Shown piece by piece: positions 62,345 through 64,000 of a stretch of DNA of 64,000 nt. Source of the stretch: Treponema vincentii F0403. Its GTDB lineage: Bacteria > Spirochaetota > Spirochaetia > Treponematales > Treponemataceae. Every line of letters begins with the position of its first letter. The first letter of the stretch is position 1. A program made the position numbers and the translations under genes. The notes under the pieces are model-generated. The model did not search any database, was not told the DNA's origin, and saw only the letters and a list, made by a program, of their open reading frames with translations. The DNA lies in assembly GCF_000412995.1 (NCBI RefSeq), contig NZ_KE332512.1:124001-188000 (forward strand), given 5' to 3'.

Positions 62345-64000
62345 ATGAACTATTCATTACCGAAATCTGAAAAGTTGCCGTTAATACGGCATAGTATTGC
62401 ACATATAATGGCGGAAGCCGTTATGAATTTATTTCCCGGAACAAAGGTGGCTATTGGGCCTGCCATTGAACACGGATTTTATTATGATTTTGACCTTCCG
62501 ACGCCGATTACACAAAATGACCTTGCACGCATCGAAAAAGAGATGCGCCGCCTTTTATCCACTCCGCAAAACTTTGTAAAAGAAGTTGTTACGAGGCAGC
62601 AGGCGTTAGACCTTTTTAAAGATCAGCCGTTTAAATGCGAGCTTATCAATGATTTACCTCCGGATGCGGAAATCTCGATTTACCGCTCGGGAAATTTTGT
62701 CGATTTATGCAAGGGGCCTCATGTTGCCAATTCAAAGGAAATTAACGCACAGAGCTTTAAACTGGAAAAAATTGCCGGAGCTTATTGGCGCGGTGATGAA
62801 AAACGGCCGATGCTGACCCGTATCTACGGTACCGCATGGGAAACGCCGAATGACCTGAAAACTTACTTGACTATGCAGGCTGAAGCGGAAAAACACGATC
62901 ACCGCAAAATAGGGCGGGAACTTGACCTTTTCCATATTGAAGAAGACAATCCCGGCGAAGTATTTTGGCATCCGAACGGCTGGACGCTTTACTTAACCGT
63001 GCAGCAGCATGTACGGCAAAAGATAAAAGAGGACGGCTATGTTGAGGTAAATACCCCCTTTGTTATGCCGCAAAGCCTCTGGTTGCGGTCGGGACACTGG
63101 GAAAAATATAAGGAAAACATGTTTATCACCGAAAGTGAAAAACGGATGTTTGCACTTAAACCGATGAACTGTCCGGGACATGTCGAAATCTTTAAGCAAG
63201 GCATAAAAAGCTACCGCGATCTTCCGCTGCGTATTGCGGAGTTCGGTTCTTGTACTCGGAATGAACCGTCCGGCTCCCTGCACGGTATTATGCGGGTTCG
63301 CGGCTTTGTTCAGGATGATGCGCATATCTTCTGCACGGAAGAGCAAATTTCCTCGGAAGTGTGTAAGTTCTGTAATTTACTCAAGTCGCTTTACCGGGAT
63401 TTCGGTTTTGACGATAAGGCCATACTCGTTAAATTTTCTACACGGCCTGAAAAACGTGTCGGCGACGATGCAACATGGGATAGGGCAGAGAATGCACTTG
63501 CGGAAGCATGTAAAGCAGCCGGCCTCGAATACGAAATTGCTCCCGGAGAAGGCGCCTTTTACGGGCCTAAACTTGAGTTTACGCTTGTCGATGCACTCGG
63601 CCGCGAATGGCAGTGCGGCACCATACAGGCGGATTATCAGCTGCCTTCTAAAGATAGGCTGAATGCCGAGTACATCGGTGAAGACAATCAGAAGCATCAA
63701 CCCGTTATGCTGCACCGCGCGGCGCTCGGTTCACTTGAGCGGTTTATCGGTATTTTGATTGAGCAGTTCGGCGGCGCCTTACCCCCATGGCTTTCTCCCG
63801 TGCAGGCAATGGTTATTCCCGTTGCTCCGGTGTTCAACGAATACGCGGAACAGATTGCCTCGGTGCTTACAAAAGCCGGATTCCGTGTAAAGGCCGACAT
63901 CGATACCGACCGCATGAACGCCAAAATCAGGAAGTATCAGGAACAAAAAATTCCTTATCAGCTGGTTGTCGGCGAAAAAGAAAAGCAGAGCAACAGCGTT
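62345..64000 (+). CDS. thrS: Threonyl-tRNA synthetase, 3' end outside window
   Basis: 552 codons are visible with no stop. The protein starts [25 protein letters not shown], so it lacks the N-terminal TGS domain of E. coli ThrRS and begins directly with the editing domain (HSIAH and the later CKGPH, which remove mischarged serine). The class II catalytic core follows with [10 protein letters not shown] (zinc cysteine), [21 protein letters not shown] (motif 2) and the YGPKLEF stretch. The anticodon domain begins near the window end ([14 protein letters not shown]). ATG 62345 has GGGAGG upstream. Confidence 0.95.
   Translation, partial: MNYSLPKSEKLPLIRHSIAHIMAEAVMNLFPGTKVAIGPAIEHGFYYDFDLPTPITQNDLARIEKEMRRLLSTPQNFVKEVVTRQQALDLFKDQPFKCELINDLPPDAEISIYRSGNFVDLCKGPHVANSKEINAQSFKLEKIAGAYWRGDEKRPMLTRIYGTAWETPNDLKTYLTMQAEAEKHDHRKIGRELDLFHIEEDNPGEVFWHPNGWTLYLTVQQHVRQKIKEDGYVEVNTPFVMPQSLWLRSGHWEKYKENMFITESEKRMFALKPMNCPGHVEIFKQGIKSYRDLPLRIAEFGSCTRNEPSGSLHGIMRVRGFVQDDAHIFCTEEQISSEVCKFCNLLKSLYRDFGFDDKAILVKFSTRPEKRVGDDATWDRAENALAEACKAAGLEYEIAPGEGAFYGPKLEFTLVDALGREWQCGTIQADYQLPSKDRLNAEYIGEDNQKHQPVMLHRAALGSLERFIGILIEQFGGALPPWLSPVQAMVIPVAPVFNEYAEQIASVLTKAGFRVKADIDTDRMNAKIRKYQEQKIPYQLVVGEKEKQSNSV

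Overview
The window looks like chromosome of an oral-type treponeme. The reasons are moderate-GC coding sequence, spirochete-style relaxed lipoboxes, treponeme-type chemoreceptors, several large periplasmic proteins of unknown function, and fermentation of C4 acids (4-hydroxybutyrate/4-aminobutyrate). The T. vincentii/T. medium group is my best guess, from recall of gene content only. No rRNA, CRISPR array or prophage was seen. There is one tRNA (Gln-UUG).

Layout. 1-4.5 kb: 3' part of a chemoreceptor, a ParB-like protein, a split chromate transporter and cutC. 4.6-12.2 kb: a C4-acid region with 4-hydroxybutyryl-CoA dehydratase (cut in two by a complete IS3-family element), a frameshifted permease, a NifU-type Fe-S protein, a Cys-rich/FabZ-like fusion and 4-hydroxybutyrate CoA-transferase. 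12.3-18.6 kb: an unusual lipid or acyl cluster with an AT-rich multispan exporter-like gene, acyl carrier protein, metallo-beta-lactamase-fold hydrolase, a nomadic AAA-ATPase, LuxE-like acyl-protein synthetase and LuxC-like acyl reductase. 18.6-31.2 kb: PsiE-like membrane protein, sigma-54 activator, a very large repeat lipoprotein with an in-frame TAA, glycosyltransferase, Lnt, a degenerate GHMP kinase, a TPR protein and a TPR/NHL/vWA-like protein. 31.3-36.5 kb: class I ribonucleotide reductase large subunit, glutaminase and a broken AGCS symporter. 36.9-49.2 kb: a second chemoreceptor, an ISAs1-type transposase remnant, HIT protein, ispE, spoVG, tRNA-Gln, L25, tilS, a TPR/acidic-repeat protein, an HtrA-like lipoprotein protease and TrkH. 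49.3-54.0 kb: a minus-strand operon nanE / binding protein (frameshifted) / ATPase / fused permease. 54.3-64 kb: antiporter, methyltransferase, HD protein, TetR regulator, lactate permease, an OppA-like lipoprotein, a conserved hypothetical, and thrS running off the end.

Three patterns cut across genes. (1) A dispersed intergenic hairpin family is built from reusable modules. Two 140-nt composite copies (7.9-8.1 kb and 36.7-36.8 kb) keep identical stem and loop lengths while the stem sequence changes on both sides, which is covariation. About nine simpler relatives sit between same-strand genes. (2) At least seven genes have a good -10 box only 6-10 nt before the ATG and no Shine-Dalgarno, so leaderless mRNAs appear common. 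(3) Five genes are broken by an insertion, frameshift, nonsense codon or deletion in 64 kb, suggesting either ongoing decay or local assembly error.
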